Source: Strigamia acuminata
Taxonomy: Eukaryota > Arthropoda > Chilopoda > Geophilomorpha > Linotaeniidae
Assembly (NCBI GenBank): GCA_949358305.1
Contig: OX442324.1
Location: 496,001 to 560,000, forward strand
Reading direction: 5' to 3'
DNA: 64,000 nucleotides
The stretch's first letter is position 1; each line of letters starts with the position of its first letter. The position numbers and the translations under genes are program-made. Positions 43,813-54,364 of the stretch are shown one piece after another. The notes beneath the pieces are model-generated. The model saw nothing but the letters and a program-made list of their open reading frames with translations, made no database searches and was not told the DNA's origin.

Positions 43813-46010
43813 CCCAAGACAAAAACCTCTGCACAATTGTGCAGAATTTCTGCCTGACAGTCATAATTCTGCAGAAGAATGCTTAAGTTTGTGCACAACA
43901 ACGTTGTGCACACACTTATTCTGCATAAAAACTTTGTGTGTAAGCATATTCTGCACAACAACTGTGTGCACAAACTTTTTCCACATAAAAAACTTCGTGT
44001 GTATAAGCATATTCTGCATAACAACTTCGTGCACAAACTTATTCTGCACAAAAACTTTGTGTGTAACCATATTCTGCACAAAAACTTTGTGTGTAACCAT
44101 ATTCTGCACAAAAACTTTGTGTGTAACCATATTCTGCACAAAAACTGTGTGCACAAACTTATTTTTCACAAAAGCTTCATGCACATATATATCTTGCTGG
44201 TTTTAGTCTAAAAATTTAATAGTTGGGGCGAAAATGCAGTAAATTAGCCGAAAATACACTTTTTAGTCTTAAAATTTAAGTAATTTTGCCAAAAAAAATT
44301 TTTTGCGGTTAGCGGTTAATCGTGTTGCGGTAGTGCGATTTCAGAAATAAAAAAGTTGCGGTGCGATATTTCGCACTCGCTAAGAATCCTAGACGTGCTC
44401 AGAAAAAATCCCCTCATCCAATTCTCGGGACTACAAAAGCTTTTAAATATTTCTGCTGATATTTTTCATTTGTACAATTTATAATCCACGCCGCGTGTAT
44501 TTCTCGGTGCGAATTTTTTAATATATATATTTTAACGTGACTATGATCAAATTTTCATTAACCTTGTACAAATTCAGGTCAATTGACCAACATGGGGTCC
44601 AAAGGTCACTTTGTCATTCGGGGTCAACCGTGGTCACTTTGCAATTAGGGGCCAATCCGTGGTCACTTTACAAGGGGTCAATCCCCGTGGTGTTGAAACA
44701 ACAGCACGGATTGGTCTTTCACTTTGCAAAGTGAACTTAGACCTAAAAGTTTGTAGTCAACCATTTTTTGACGATCAACACGTTTTTCTACATCATTGCA
44801 ATCGATTATTGTTTAGGTTGAATTTCAGGTAATTTTGAATCCGCACCGAGAAATTATATCCATGGATATAATTTCGGGGTGATTTGATGGTTTTAATGCT
44901 GTTTGTGAACGTGTTCCTGGCTTTAACAAAAAATTCCCTCATGAGGGGTGCACCCAATTCTCGGCGACTACATTAAAAGCTTTTAATTATTTCTGCTCAA
45001 TTTTTTTATTTGTACAAGTTAATCCAGCACGCCACATGTGTATTTCTCGGTGCGTATTTAATCAATCAATTTACAAAAACAAAAATTTTTTTTTTTTAAA
45101 TTCTAATTCTTTTTTTTTTACATGAATTCAATCACGTAATTTCGCGCGAGAAAATGTAATCAAACTGCGACAGTTGTCACTGTCGACTAAACCGAACAAA
45201 CTACAACCTCTTAAAGCCGACTGGAAGACACAAAATCCCAAATACGAGCACGTGAAATCAAAAGTATCGACATTTGCCAGCTCGTCGAGCGAAAAATTGG
45301 ACGAAAACGGGAACAAAAAGGAACGAAAAGTGCCGCCTGGAAGGAGGAGACCGTCGACTTTGTCAACTGAAAATGTTTTTTGATCATTTTAGCACGTTTA
45401 TGTCGTTTTTTAATGTGTTTTTCGCTCTAGTTCGCGAATGCCAAGCCGAGTTATGTGAAACAGAATGCGGCGAAAGAGAAATTTACACCTTTGAAACGAT
45501 GTAATTCTGCGTCGGATTTAGACGCAAAGAAAAACTAACATATGCCTGGATTTGTGCCGAAATAGTGAGAAAGTTGATGATTTATTTTATATTTATTTTA
45601 TGAATGAAAAGTGACGATTAGTTTGGTGGCATTCCTGAGGGAAATTAAACATAGAAAAATAAAAAGTTTGTAGAAGTGGATAAAAAAATGTATTAGTTGT
45701 TTGAAATAAAAATTTTTTATATTAAATTATTGGTTTTTAATTTAATTAATTTTTTTATGCATAATCAAATTATGCAAACAGTTAATTATGCACAAGAAAA
45801 GTGTGCACAAATCCATGCATAGTGGGTGCATAAAAGCGGAACCTTTTTGTGCATAGTTTTATTGTGCAGAAAATATTGTGCAGAAAATTGATATGCACAA
45901 TTTTTCTCTGCACAAAAAGGTTCCACTTTTATGCACCCGCTATGCATAGAATTGTGCACAAGTTTCTTGTGCATAGAATGCAGAATTCTGCAGAAACTTT
46001 TTTTCTTGGG
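43813..46010. mobile_element. 2,198-bp DNA transposon with TA duplication and CCCAAGA ends
   Basis: TA on both sides (43811-43812, 46011-46012). Ends CCCAAGAC and TTCTTGGG, with weaker inverse similarity further in (TCTGCAGAATTCTGC words). Both subterminal zones are full of TGCACAA/TTGTGCA words: a 30-31 bp tandem unit at 43910-44170 and palindromic blocks at 45760-45995. The middle repeats a segment (ctcgg...ctacaaaagctttta...tttctcggtgcg) at about 44420-44515 and 44950-45055. No transposase is seen, so it is non-autonomous, but it carries two exon-like coding segments at 45174-45538. The insertion is proven by the restored reading frame of the host gene. Confidence 0.8.
45174..45538 (+). 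CDS. Two spliced exon-like segments inside the TA transposon (possible captured host gene part)
   Basis: Segment 1 (45174-45374) follows an acceptor gcgacag and ends at a donor aat|gttttt. Segment 2 (45431-45538) follows ttcgctctag and ends in TAA. Lengths 201 and 108 nt, both phase 0, give 102 residues after a 56-bp intron. The protein is Lys/Ser-rich with PKYEHVKSKVSTFASSSSEK and PLKRCNSASDLDAKKN stretches, like the disordered tail of a cytoskeletal or chromatin protein. I do not recognise the source. No start codon is present, so upstream exons are missing. Confidence 0.4.
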
Positions 46011-46518
46011 TAATTTCGTTTCCATCCCGATCGACTATCCGTCCACGAAAAAAAATCTCCCCAGTTATTGTTTTACTAAATGCCAACGATGGCAAAGCTA
46101 ATTCGAGGGCACGAATGCTAGACGGAAATGGGGGAAATTTTAATTGTCGGCGTTTACACATCGCTGGGCCGATCATTTTATACGTCACAGTGGCTAATGG
46201 GAACCGGACTGCACCATCATCAAAAACGTCTTTTAAAGCCACTGAAGGTTCGTTCTCCGCCTTCGTCTTGACAAATGCTGCCAACTGCCTATTCGCGATT
46301 TCAACCGGTGCTTCGCCGTGGACTACTAGTTCGTTATGCGATTGAGTCATCTCGCTTAGCATTGTTTGCGTGTTGTAAACAACTCAACCGCAACAGGTTT
46401 TTTCAATGCAACACAAGTAATACGAAGTTTGGTACGAACCATCACGACGATAAATCATGCCGTCAACAATATACAACTTCGAACCCTTCCTCTTTCCCTC
46501 GAACGTTGTTGTTTCCAT

Positions 46519-46840
46519 CTTCAGCGCTGATCGATTACAAGTGATTTATTTCAGTTGAATAAGCATGTTAAATACTACAGTGCTCAGCCATGATTGGCTG
46601 TTAAACAAAACGTATTGCGAACGTCCATACAACGTTCTTAACAACTGCCCTCTGGCGGTGCATTCGCAGCCGCAACATGCAATGTCCAAGAAACGATTTG
46701 AACTATTGTTTATTATTATGTTGTAACCAGAAAAACGGAATTCGATGTGCACCCTGACAACTCGATACAGTAATCCGCCGTGTTCGAAACGTATTGCAAA
46801 ACTTGCAGAAGCGCCTTGATGTGCGTCTCATCGTAACACG
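46519..46840. other. Spacer upstream of the MULE transposase; no gene seen
   Basis: Probably the promoter side of the transposase gene. I could not find terminal inverted repeats that would mark the end of the MULE. Confidence 0.4.
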
Positions 46841-47031
46841 TGTTATATGTTGGTCTATATGACCGTTGTGGTATTCTAGTGTATATCCGCGTCACTAGAT
46901 GGCGCTGCGCGCGGTGACACCTGGCGCCAGTGTTTACCTGCGTTAAGAAATGAATAAATGCAATCAGTTCATGTTAGTACCTACATCAATACACTGTGTC
47001 TTTATTTCGGTAATGAATCAACGACACGACA
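46841..47031 (+). repeat. Probable short 5' LTR of a mag-type gypsy element
   Basis: The right edge is set by CA followed, one base on, by a primer-binding site. The left edge at TGTTATATG is a guess. It holds AATAAA at 46950-46957 and an AGATGGCGC word at 46897-46905. Short LTRs are usual for mag relatives. Confidence 0.45.
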
Positions 47032-47032
47032 T

Positions 47033-47045
47033 TGGCGACGAGGAT
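47033..47045 (+). promoter_or_regulatory. Primer-binding site complementary to tRNA-Ser
   Basis: TGGCGACGAGGAT is the complement of the 3' end of animal tRNA-Ser(GCT), ATCCTCGTCG plus CCA, by my knowledge of that tRNA. mag elements are known to use tRNA-Ser. Confidence 0.7.
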
Positions 47046-47163
47046 CAAATGGAAAACCAGAATCTGCTCGCATCAAACACTGGACTTGACATCGGATAAT
47101 ACGAGTGGTGTGAGTGTGTTTATAAGGTGGGCGTGGTCGTAATAAGACCGATTCTGCACGAAA

Positions 47164-48652
47164 ATGGCCACAAATTTAAATTTACCGAGCGTGGGAAACT
47201 TCGACGTCACAGCTGGGAATTTGGATTATAGCTGGGAGAAATGGAGGAAGGCGTTCGAGTATTATTTAATTGCGGCGAGAGTTGGTGAAGCGCAGAAGTT
47301 GGCAACACTGTTACACCTCGCCGGCACTGAAGTGCAGGACATTTTCGAGACATTTGCACCTGCAGATAAGTTAACTTTTGATTTGGCTGTGGCGGCGTTA
47401 AATATATATTTCAACCCGCGGAAAAACCTAAGATTCGAGCGGCACGTGTTTAGACAACAAACACAGGAACCCGCCGAACTAATGGACGCTTTTGTAACAC
47501 GTTTGAAAACGATGGTAAAAAGTTGCGAGTTCGGAGTTTTAGAAGACGATTTAATCGTGGCTCAGGTGTTGGAGAAGGGCCGCGATAAGGGTTTGCGGCG
47601 GCGCCTGTTGCGCGAAACTAATCTGACTTTAGACTCTTTATTGACATTAGCTCGATCTTCAGAAGCAAGTGAACAACAGGCAACGTCAATGGAGCGGACA
47701 ATTGTAGAAAACAACAAGGAAAACCTCGTGAATCAACTCAGAAGTGAGAGAAAGCCGTTTGTTAAAAATCGTGGGCGTGGCACATTTCGCAAATCCAACG
47801 CGAAACCGCATAATACGGACGATCGACGTGACGATAAATCTCAAGGAGTGAAGGAATGTTATCGTTGTGGCCACAGGGATCATCTAGCAAACGACTGCAC
47901 CGTCGCGAAAAATAAAGAGTGTGGATTTTGTCACAAATTGGGCCACTTTGCAAAAGTTTGCAGATTGAAGAGCGCCGGAGGTCGTGCACGAGGGAAGGAT
48001 CGCGTCCAGTACGTCGGAGTGAACGAGTACGACTACGACAGCGAAGGTTCTTTTTGCATAACCTCTTCAAAACCACACAAAGGCGTGACGGTGAGAATCG
48101 AACAACAGGACGTAACTGTTTTGATTGATTCAGGTTCATCGGTGAATACAATCGATCAAAGGACGTAGACTTTGTTAAAAAGGAAAGGAATTCAACTAAC
48201 GCCGACAAATACAAGATTATTCGCGTACGGAGTCGAGGAACCGTTGATTGTTAGCGGACAGTTTGATGCGCAAGTGCAAACAGCTAAAAAATCAGTGAAT
48301 ACGAGATTTTTAGTTGTGCCATCTGGAAAACTTCCTTTATTAAGCAGAAAAACGTCCGAGGATTTGGGACTTATGAGAATAGATGAAGAAACAGTGCATG
48401 AAATTAATAATAATGATGATTCTTTATTATTTGACAAAACTTTAGGAAAATTGCGCAAGGACTTGGCCAATCGGATTACGAAATTCCGAGATGTTTTCGA
48501 GGGGATTGGAAAGCTAAAGGACTTCGAGCTCGAGTTATATATGGATTCGAGTGTGCGACCGGTGGCACAATCAGTGCGCCGCATCCCTTTCCACATCCGT
48601 AAGCAATTGGACATTGAAATCGATAATTTATTGCAGGCGGACACTGCAAAAA
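47164..48652 (+). pseudogene. Gag and start of pol of a mag-type Ty3/gypsy element, truncated
   Basis: From ATG 47164: a Gag with YSWEKWRKAFEYYLIA and HVFRQQTQEPAELMDAFVTRL, then two zinc knuckles (CYRCGHRDHLANDC, CGFCHKLGHFAKVC) and the protease motif VLIDSGSSVNTID. An in-frame TAG follows at 48166-48168. The same frame stays open beyond it, through the start of the reverse transcriptase region (LELYMDSSVRPVAQSVRRIPFH), to about 48652, where unrelated AT-rich repeat sequence takes over. The rest of pol and the 3' LTR are not in the window. The Gag and protease layout matches the K02A2.6-like/mag lineage, in agreement with the tRNA-Ser primer site. Confidence 0.8.
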
Positions 48653-49030
48653 AAGTGAGATTTCCGGTATGGAAAATGTATGGGAAATGTTATGGAAAGA
48701 CCTACTTTCCATACGTGGAAATGTTACATTTCCATAGTGTGTAAAGGTTATGTTTACACATCATATTTCCATATGGAAAGACATCTTTTCCATACCATCT
48801 TTCCATAAGATTTCCCTCTCTGTGTGATTTCATATTTCCATTACATTTACATACTGTTTGATTTCAAATTTCCATTACATTTACATACTGGTTGATTTCC
48901 ATATTTCCATTTCATTTCCATATTGGTTAATTTAATATTTCCATTTCATTTCCATATTGGTTAATTTAATATTTCCATTTTATTTCCATACTGATTGATT
49001 TCATATTTCCATTATATTTCCATAGATTAA
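48653..49030. repeat. TTTCCAT-rich repeat that interrupts the mag element
   Basis: Begins with palindromic TTTCCATA/TATGGAAA words, then about six tandem copies of a 36-38 bp unit (atatttccatt...catactggttgattt) at 48830-49025. The start, CACTGCAAAAAAAG...ATTTCC, resembles 40231. Confidence 0.6.
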
Positions 49031-50731
49031 ATATGACATTACCACAGTTTTTTTTTTTTACTTTCTTTTTAAATTTTTTTTTATTTTTCATTTTTTTGTT
49101 GTTTTTTGTTAGTTTTAACTAACTAAAAAAAGAATTCACAAATTTATATATTTTTAAAATCATTTATTTTATTTCAGATAAAAAAATTCAGATAAAATTT
49201 TTTTTAATAAACATCCTTTTAGTGTCAATAATTACATTCTGCAGCTTGCGATAATGGTTCAATATCGTAAACAGATTGATCTTGATTTAATTTTTTAAAA
49301 ATTCAATTCAAATTTAATTTAAACCGCTCTTGATGAGCAGTCTTCAATTTCAGAATCTGATTTGCCAATGAGTGCTAAATAACCAAAAAAAATTATATTA
49401 TTATCAAATTGTAACTTTAAATGCTAAAAATACCATTTTGTCCACATGGGCTGGCATTTGTATCTCCCTTCTGCATTACTTTTTACATATGTTGCATAGT
49501 AATAAAGCAGAAAACTGGCAGAAAACAAAATGCTGCTTCTTCAAATCCTTCAGCACACTGAACTCCTCAAAACACCTATATAAAAGATTTTTTCAAATTA
49601 ATTGCACAAAATCTCAGTAAAACCAAAACCAAAATCCTACGCAGCAGTATTATGGCATTATTACAAGTCGCTTTTCCGTTACTATCAAACTTTTTTTTTT
49701 CGGTTTTCATGCACATTTTCTGTAAAAATCCAAAAATCCCATATAAAATAAATTTAACAAATAATAAAAATCCAAATACGTACATACATACTTGTATATG
49801 AATCTTGTAATTACTTTCCTCAGATTCACTAAACTCACTTTTTTGCAACTGCATGGCTCTGGTCACACCTAAGTAATTATCTTGCAATTTCAGGAAGTTT
49901 ATATCTAGTCCTATAAAAAAAATCTTAATGATCCATATATTTTTTTAAAAAATACTCCGTACAATTTTTCATGCCCGTTCAAACAGCAGATCTTATTTGG
50001 GTACTATCGTCCGCCTCTTGCTTCGGTGGTGGCGGCGGCGGCAACAGAGTGGGTGCATTCGATCTAAAAACAGTGAAAAAAAATTAATAAAATCGAATAT
50101 TTAATTTACTGTAATAATTAAAACAAATCATTACCTCTTGGCCACAGATTGTTAAATGAAATTGGTATCCGTCTAAAGAAATAAGTCTTCCCACAGCCTT
50201 CCCGCAAACAATGTAATCTTATCAACACGTGCAGTGTTTTCTTTAACACTTGAATTTTCTCCTCTTCGTTCGTGGTCGAATGCTTGATTCATGCCATTTT
50301 TTCGAGCGTCTCCCGCCCTCGTCCGAACAGCCGCCTGTCTGCCCACTCTCGTTCATTTCGTGTGGGCACGTATCCGGCACGATTCGATCTGAATAAATCG
50401 TACCCCCCTCGATTTTGCAAGTTTTAATTCGAAATTGAGCACGAATTGTTCGGATCCTCAAATCCTTCAACACACTGAACTTCTCAAAACACCCCTATAA
50501 AAGATTTTTTCATATTAATTACACAAAATTTCAACAAAACCAAAACCAAAATCCTACAGTATTATTACAAGTCGCTTTTTCATTACTATCAAACTATTTT
50601 TTTTTTCGGTTTCGTGTACATTTCCTATAAAAATCCAAAAATCCAATATAAAATAAATTTAACAAATAATAAAAATACAATTACATTCATATGAATCTCG
50701 TAATTAGTGTACTCAGATTCACTGGACTCAC
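49031..50731. repeat. AT-rich DNA with a 280-bp direct duplication
   Basis: The segment at 49543-49843 (caaatccttcagcacactgaac ... cagattcactaaactcac) recurs at 50455-50731 with about 85 percent identity, so the unit is about 915 bp. The second copy is cut short at actcac, exactly where the gypsy LTR begins. No gene recognised; the short open frames in the two copies do not agree with each other. Confidence 0.65.
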
Positions 50732-52397
50732 TGTGACGGTGACGACCACAACTCCTATCGCATGATAGTACCGGGTATAAGTCGCGTGAAATAGTGAATA
50801 ATACGAGATAATAAAGACAACAGAGTTTCTCAAAACATGACATTTATTGTTACTAAACAATATAATCAATCCTAAAAGTTATACAAATTCTAATGCCGAC
50901 ATTTGGCAAGTTAATTTACAAGTTAAACTATACAAATAATTGGCTGTGAAACAGCCCTAAAATAATATGATTACGGTTAATGGTGATCCTGGGTTCGGGA
51001 ACGGCAAAACGCCCGCTCGACCGAGATAAAGATGTCATCTATGCGTAGCCGGGCTGGCTGTGTCCTCGCGGCTTCCGTCGGTGCTCCGTAATCGTGAAAC
51101 TGGTTCCTTCGCGCTCCTTCGCGTTCCTGGTTCGTATCTGGTGTAATGGTCCGTGTAATGCTTCTTGGTTCGATCCGAGAGGTGCGGTTGACTCATGTGC
51201 ACCGCCACAACTAGGGTTGGAAATTGGTAATGAATAAATGAAGTCATTTATTCGCCAAGGTTCCGCTTGCGAATTATATTTAATTCGCGATGTTGTGAGT
51301 TTAATAAATTAACTCAATAAATTGTATTCAATTTATTGTTACGAATTTGATTAGTCATACAGTGAAATAAGTCTCGTGACTTACTTCGGTTGTTTACTTG
51401 TTGTCAAGTTCAAACAATTAATATCTATTATCGACTGTCAAAATATAATAAAGGTTAAACGTCGCAACACACAATTGCCGTCAAAGTTCGCCTTGCTGAG
51501 CAGAACAGTATCGCGCGTGCCCTAAATAACAGTGCGGTGAGAGACGGCACTGGTATTCAGGGGGATATAGCCCGCAGTTCTGCACAACAGAATTAATCAC
51601 CCGAGATACTACTCATAAGTAGACTGCTTTGGCACCATCACCGAAGAGATATAACTTTCCCAAACAGATAGTGCTACTGGCGGTAACTGCATGTTTTGCA
51701 TGCAGACTGCTTTGGCACCATCAGGTGATGGAGTCAATCTCTTGCAGTAACAGTGCTACTGACGGTTACTAAATACTTTGGTATCACACGTGATTCTATT
51801 GTCCGACCACGAGGATACTTATGCGGGAGGCTTTCTCCTCGGCAAGACCGTTTGACGGAAACATGAACAGTCCGAACTTTGCCTTCAGTTGACGGGGGTT
51901 GCATGGCTCAGCAGAGCCATGCTATGCATGGTTCGGTAGAACCATGCCCTGAGTAAGAAACAGTTATTTGACATGCGGAACATACCAAATAACCAGAAAT
52001 CAAGAACTAACTAACTTCCTGTTGTCAGGGAGTTTTATACTCGGTGGGATTAGGTTCCACCAATCTCGTATCGCAGGAAGTGGATACGGAGATGCAAATT
52101 GGGATTATGCTAATCTTTTAGCATAAACCGGAACTGGATACCGGGGACAGGAAATGGATACACAGAACGGAAATACATTCTGAAAATGGGTTTCATGTCG
52201 CGTACCCGTGATAAAGCAAGAATACCTGCTTTATCTTATTGAATATTGATAATATAACTTTATCTTATCGATTTAGATTACATTTATTCGTAACAAACAT
52301 AATAATATGTCTGTGAACTATTTCTGCGGCGAATAGTAAGTTCGAGGTTGAATTTGCCGCTAGTACTAGTGGCGCCATCTATGGCTAATTTGTCACA
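50732..52397 (-). repeat. 3' LTR of gypsy element 2, 1,666 bp
   Basis: On the - strand it starts TGTGACAAATTAG right after ggggcatg (polypurine tract) and ends GTCACA. The low-coordinate edge is confirmed independently: there the LTR breaks the second copy of a direct duplication. It carries AGATGGCGCC near its start (52371-52380) and an internal tandem repeat. Confidence 0.75.
51600..51780 (-). repeat. Tandem duplication (about 83-bp unit) inside LTR of gypsy element 2
   Basis: gactgctttggcaccatca occurs at 51622 and 51705, each followed by a variant of gtgctactgrcggtaact. Confidence 0.7.
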
Positions 52398-52753
52398 CAT
52401 GCCCCTTAATAACTAAACATATACTCTTATATTTTATGTTATTCTTTAGGAATATCATTTGTGTCAAATTCATCCATATTAATAAATATTTTATTTCCAA
52501 TATTTATAAGGCCCATGAGTGTTTTTAATAAACATGTTCTTAACATTAGGATGCTCAAAAACTGTTTTATTTTCTCCTTACAGAGACGGTTATAAAAAAA
52601 TAGTTTGGTTATTTAAAAAAATAAACATGAAGTCATTTTCTTATATCGAAAAAGCACTTCTTACAAAAATCTTAGTTAAAGTAATTTTCGGTTACATATT
52701 AAATTCTTTTATCACAGAACAAATAACTTAGTATTTTAAATTCGAAATTCCGC
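52398..52753 (-). other. 3' untranslated part of gypsy element 2 with polypurine tract
   Basis: AT-rich; ttaaggggcatg on the - strand (52398-52409) adjoins the LTR. No gene. Confidence 0.6.
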
Positions 52754-54364
52754 TTAATCTTGACTTTTTTCGATCTCAGTGGAGAGCTTTTGCCTATCCT
52801 TCGAAGAGGAGCTTTTGCCATGTTTCTTGGCGGGAAGAGGTTCTTCCGGTTGCCGATCTATGAAGAATGCAGTGGTCGCAACAACTTCCGTGGCGATGGG
52901 AGTCTCGGGTGCTTTATCCCCTGCTTCAGGCTGATCAGTCGATCCGTCTTCTTCATTGATCATCTTTTTGAGATCTTCGTAGATGTCAATCACCGGGGGC
53001 AAAACCAAAATCCAGCCTTCACATATTTGATTCTTCATCTCATCTGCGATTTTTCCCACAAGCAGATTCCAAAGGTGCTCCAAAATGTTGAAGCCCTCAA
53101 CGCGACGTGGATTCAAGATCATTTGCATGATCCTGGTCACATATCCTACCGTTATTTGATCGGGAAGACCCGTAATCAATTGGCGAGAAATTATTATCGC
53201 AAGTCGAGCTACGATGGGGTAGTAGTATTCGACCTCCCAAATGAATAACTGTCCTATCTTGGTGTTCGGGGGAACTTGGTAGGGTTCGATTAAGAATTCG
53301 TTCGAAATCCCGTGTTCCGCGATATTTGGCATGGGAACCAATGCGGTTTCTTCCGTTTGGGTCGCATTATCTACGCAGACAACACTTGGCATTTTTTCCA
53401 AACCCATTTGAAGGCCAAGGGGCGTTCTTCGCGAATTCATGAATTCGGGATCCTCGTATACAGCTTTGCCATCGTTGGATAATAAAGCTTTACAAAGGTG
53501 GCAGGTTGCCCATTTTCGGGGTTCTGGATCGAACAACCCTTTAATCACGAACGAAACAAACTTTGGGTTCCAGGGTTGGATTTTTAATCGTCGTTTCGTT
53601 CCGAGACAATTCCCGCACGATGCCAAATGGCATCCTGTCCCGGAGCCGGACATCCAGCCGACCCCGAAACAGAAAGGGCACGGTATTTCGCCCTTCGCGA
53701 GCTCCAAATTGTCGTGCGGAATTCCCAATTCCAAGTCGCGATTGCAGGCGGCTTTTCGACGCAGTGCCTTTTCTTGCTTACTCGCTGCTCTTTGTTGAGC
53801 GGTCATCGGCTGCAGTTTGGGTGCTCTAGTGGACACAAACGTACGGTTTCCTCTAGCAGAATTATTTCTAGGGGTATACACTACTTCGCGTGAAGTCGTG
53901 GGTGGTGGCGAGTCGTAATGAACATACTCTCGCTGTTTGCGTTTGTTGTCTTGGTGGCGATTTCCTTCGGGATTTCGATTTGCCTCTAATTTGACAATCT
54001 CGTCCAGACTTCTCTCATGAGAGGTCGACGAATCTTCCATTCGACTCGTACTTGGTTTATGGATCGGCTGTAAAGGATGGCTTTTGGAGAAACTGTCCTT
54101 TTTTGGTATAATAAAGGTTTCTTGGGTAACCTCCATCGCCGTTTTGGGTACAGCCGTTTTTGGGCGAATTTCCTTTGGGAGAGCATCTGGGTTGTTTCGG
54201 GCCCAGGTTAATATGTCCCATCCTTTTTGGTCGAGCACAATAGGAGTGTTTGGCGCTCCCGGGATCGTTACGATGGTCGGGTTGACCGTGGGCGTATTTT
54301 CTTCCTCTGAAGAGCTCGACTGAATCACAATTCGCCGCTTTTTAATCGGTATCTTCTTGACCAT
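52754..54364 (-). CDS. Gypsy third ORF (env position), intact Cys-rich protein of unknown function
   Basis: 536 residues from ATG 54364. Order: basic start (MVKKIPIKKRR), Ser/Glu run, a GWDILTWARNNPDALP motif, a long polar linker, a basic helix (RAASKQEKALRRKAACNRD), GIPHDN at about 218, then CPFCFGVGW, CHLASCGNC and CHLCKALLSNDGKAVYEDPEF at about 228-305, and a helical/acidic C-terminal part with KHGKSSSSKDRQK. Eight or so Cys plus His could bind zinc. No signal peptide or transmembrane helix. The same plan is present in gypsy element 1 (1518-3037), so the protein is conserved by selection in the lineage. The spacing of the last Cys pair and its GxAVYxDPxF tail loosely recalls nanos-type fingers, but I do not claim homology. 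Confidence 0.75.
   Translation of the reverse strand: MVKKIPIKKRRIVIQSSSSEEENTPTVNPTIVTIPGAPNTPIVLDQKGWDILTWARNNPDALPKEIRPKTAVPKTAMEVTQETFIIPKKDSFSKSHPLQPIHKPSTSRMEDSSTSHERSLDEIVKLEANRNPEGNRHQDNKRKQREYVHYDSPPPTTSREVVYTPRNNSARGNRTFVSTRAPKLQPMTAQQRAASKQEKALRRKAACNRDLELGIPHDNLELAKGEIPCPFCFGVGWMSGSGTGCHLASCGNCLGTKRRLKIQPWNPKFVSFVIKGLFDPEPRKWATCHLCKALLSNDGKAVYEDPEFMNSRRTPLGLQMGLEKMPSVVCVDNATQTEETALVPMPNIAEHGISNEFLIEPYQVPPNTKIGQLFIWEVEYYYPIVARLAIIISRQLITGLPDQITVGYVTRIMQMILNPRRVEGFNILEHLWNLLVGKIADEMKNQICEGWILVLPPVIDIYEDLKKMINEEDGSTDQPEAGDKAPETPIATEVVATTAFFIDRQPEEPLPAKKHGKSSSSKDRQKLSTEIEKSQD

Larger units (their letters stand above)
42528..46518 (-). pseudogene. MULE-type transposase with C-terminal RING finger, split by a transposon
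   Basis: Coding parts: 46518-46011 and 43810-42528 on the - strand. The 2.2-kb element between them is flanked by TA; leaving one TA brings the parts into one frame, 597 codons including the stop, so this was one gene. Order: FLYWCH-like zinc-binding N-terminus (Y...YLCC...C...H), a linker, then the MULE core with DGTFKVVP (first Asp), MSDFETGLLP (second Asp), a CWFHYCQALW motif and NNAVESYHAG (likely Glu). A basic linker and a RING finger follow: CMIC, CGHYKCCLPC, CPAC near the end. Besides the insertion, an in-frame TGA stands at 46386-46384, at a position where Arg (CGA) would suit. The gene is dead here; intact copies may exist elsewhere. Confidence 0.8.

Noticed and set aside
43861-44206. 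Cys/Leu/His-rich frames on both strands near the MULE gene
   Set aside because: Produced by the TGCACAA tandem repeat; they belong to the inserted TA element, not to the transposase.
49576-50843. Gene on the - strand with two similar exons (SEFSES, SESSES)
   Set aside because: The two copies differ by frame-breaking changes and lack matching donors; best read as a non-coding duplication.
53450-53710. Nanos-type zinc finger in the third ORF
   Set aside because: Cys/His spacing is only loosely similar and the diagnostic residues of nanos fingers are missing; kept as unknown.
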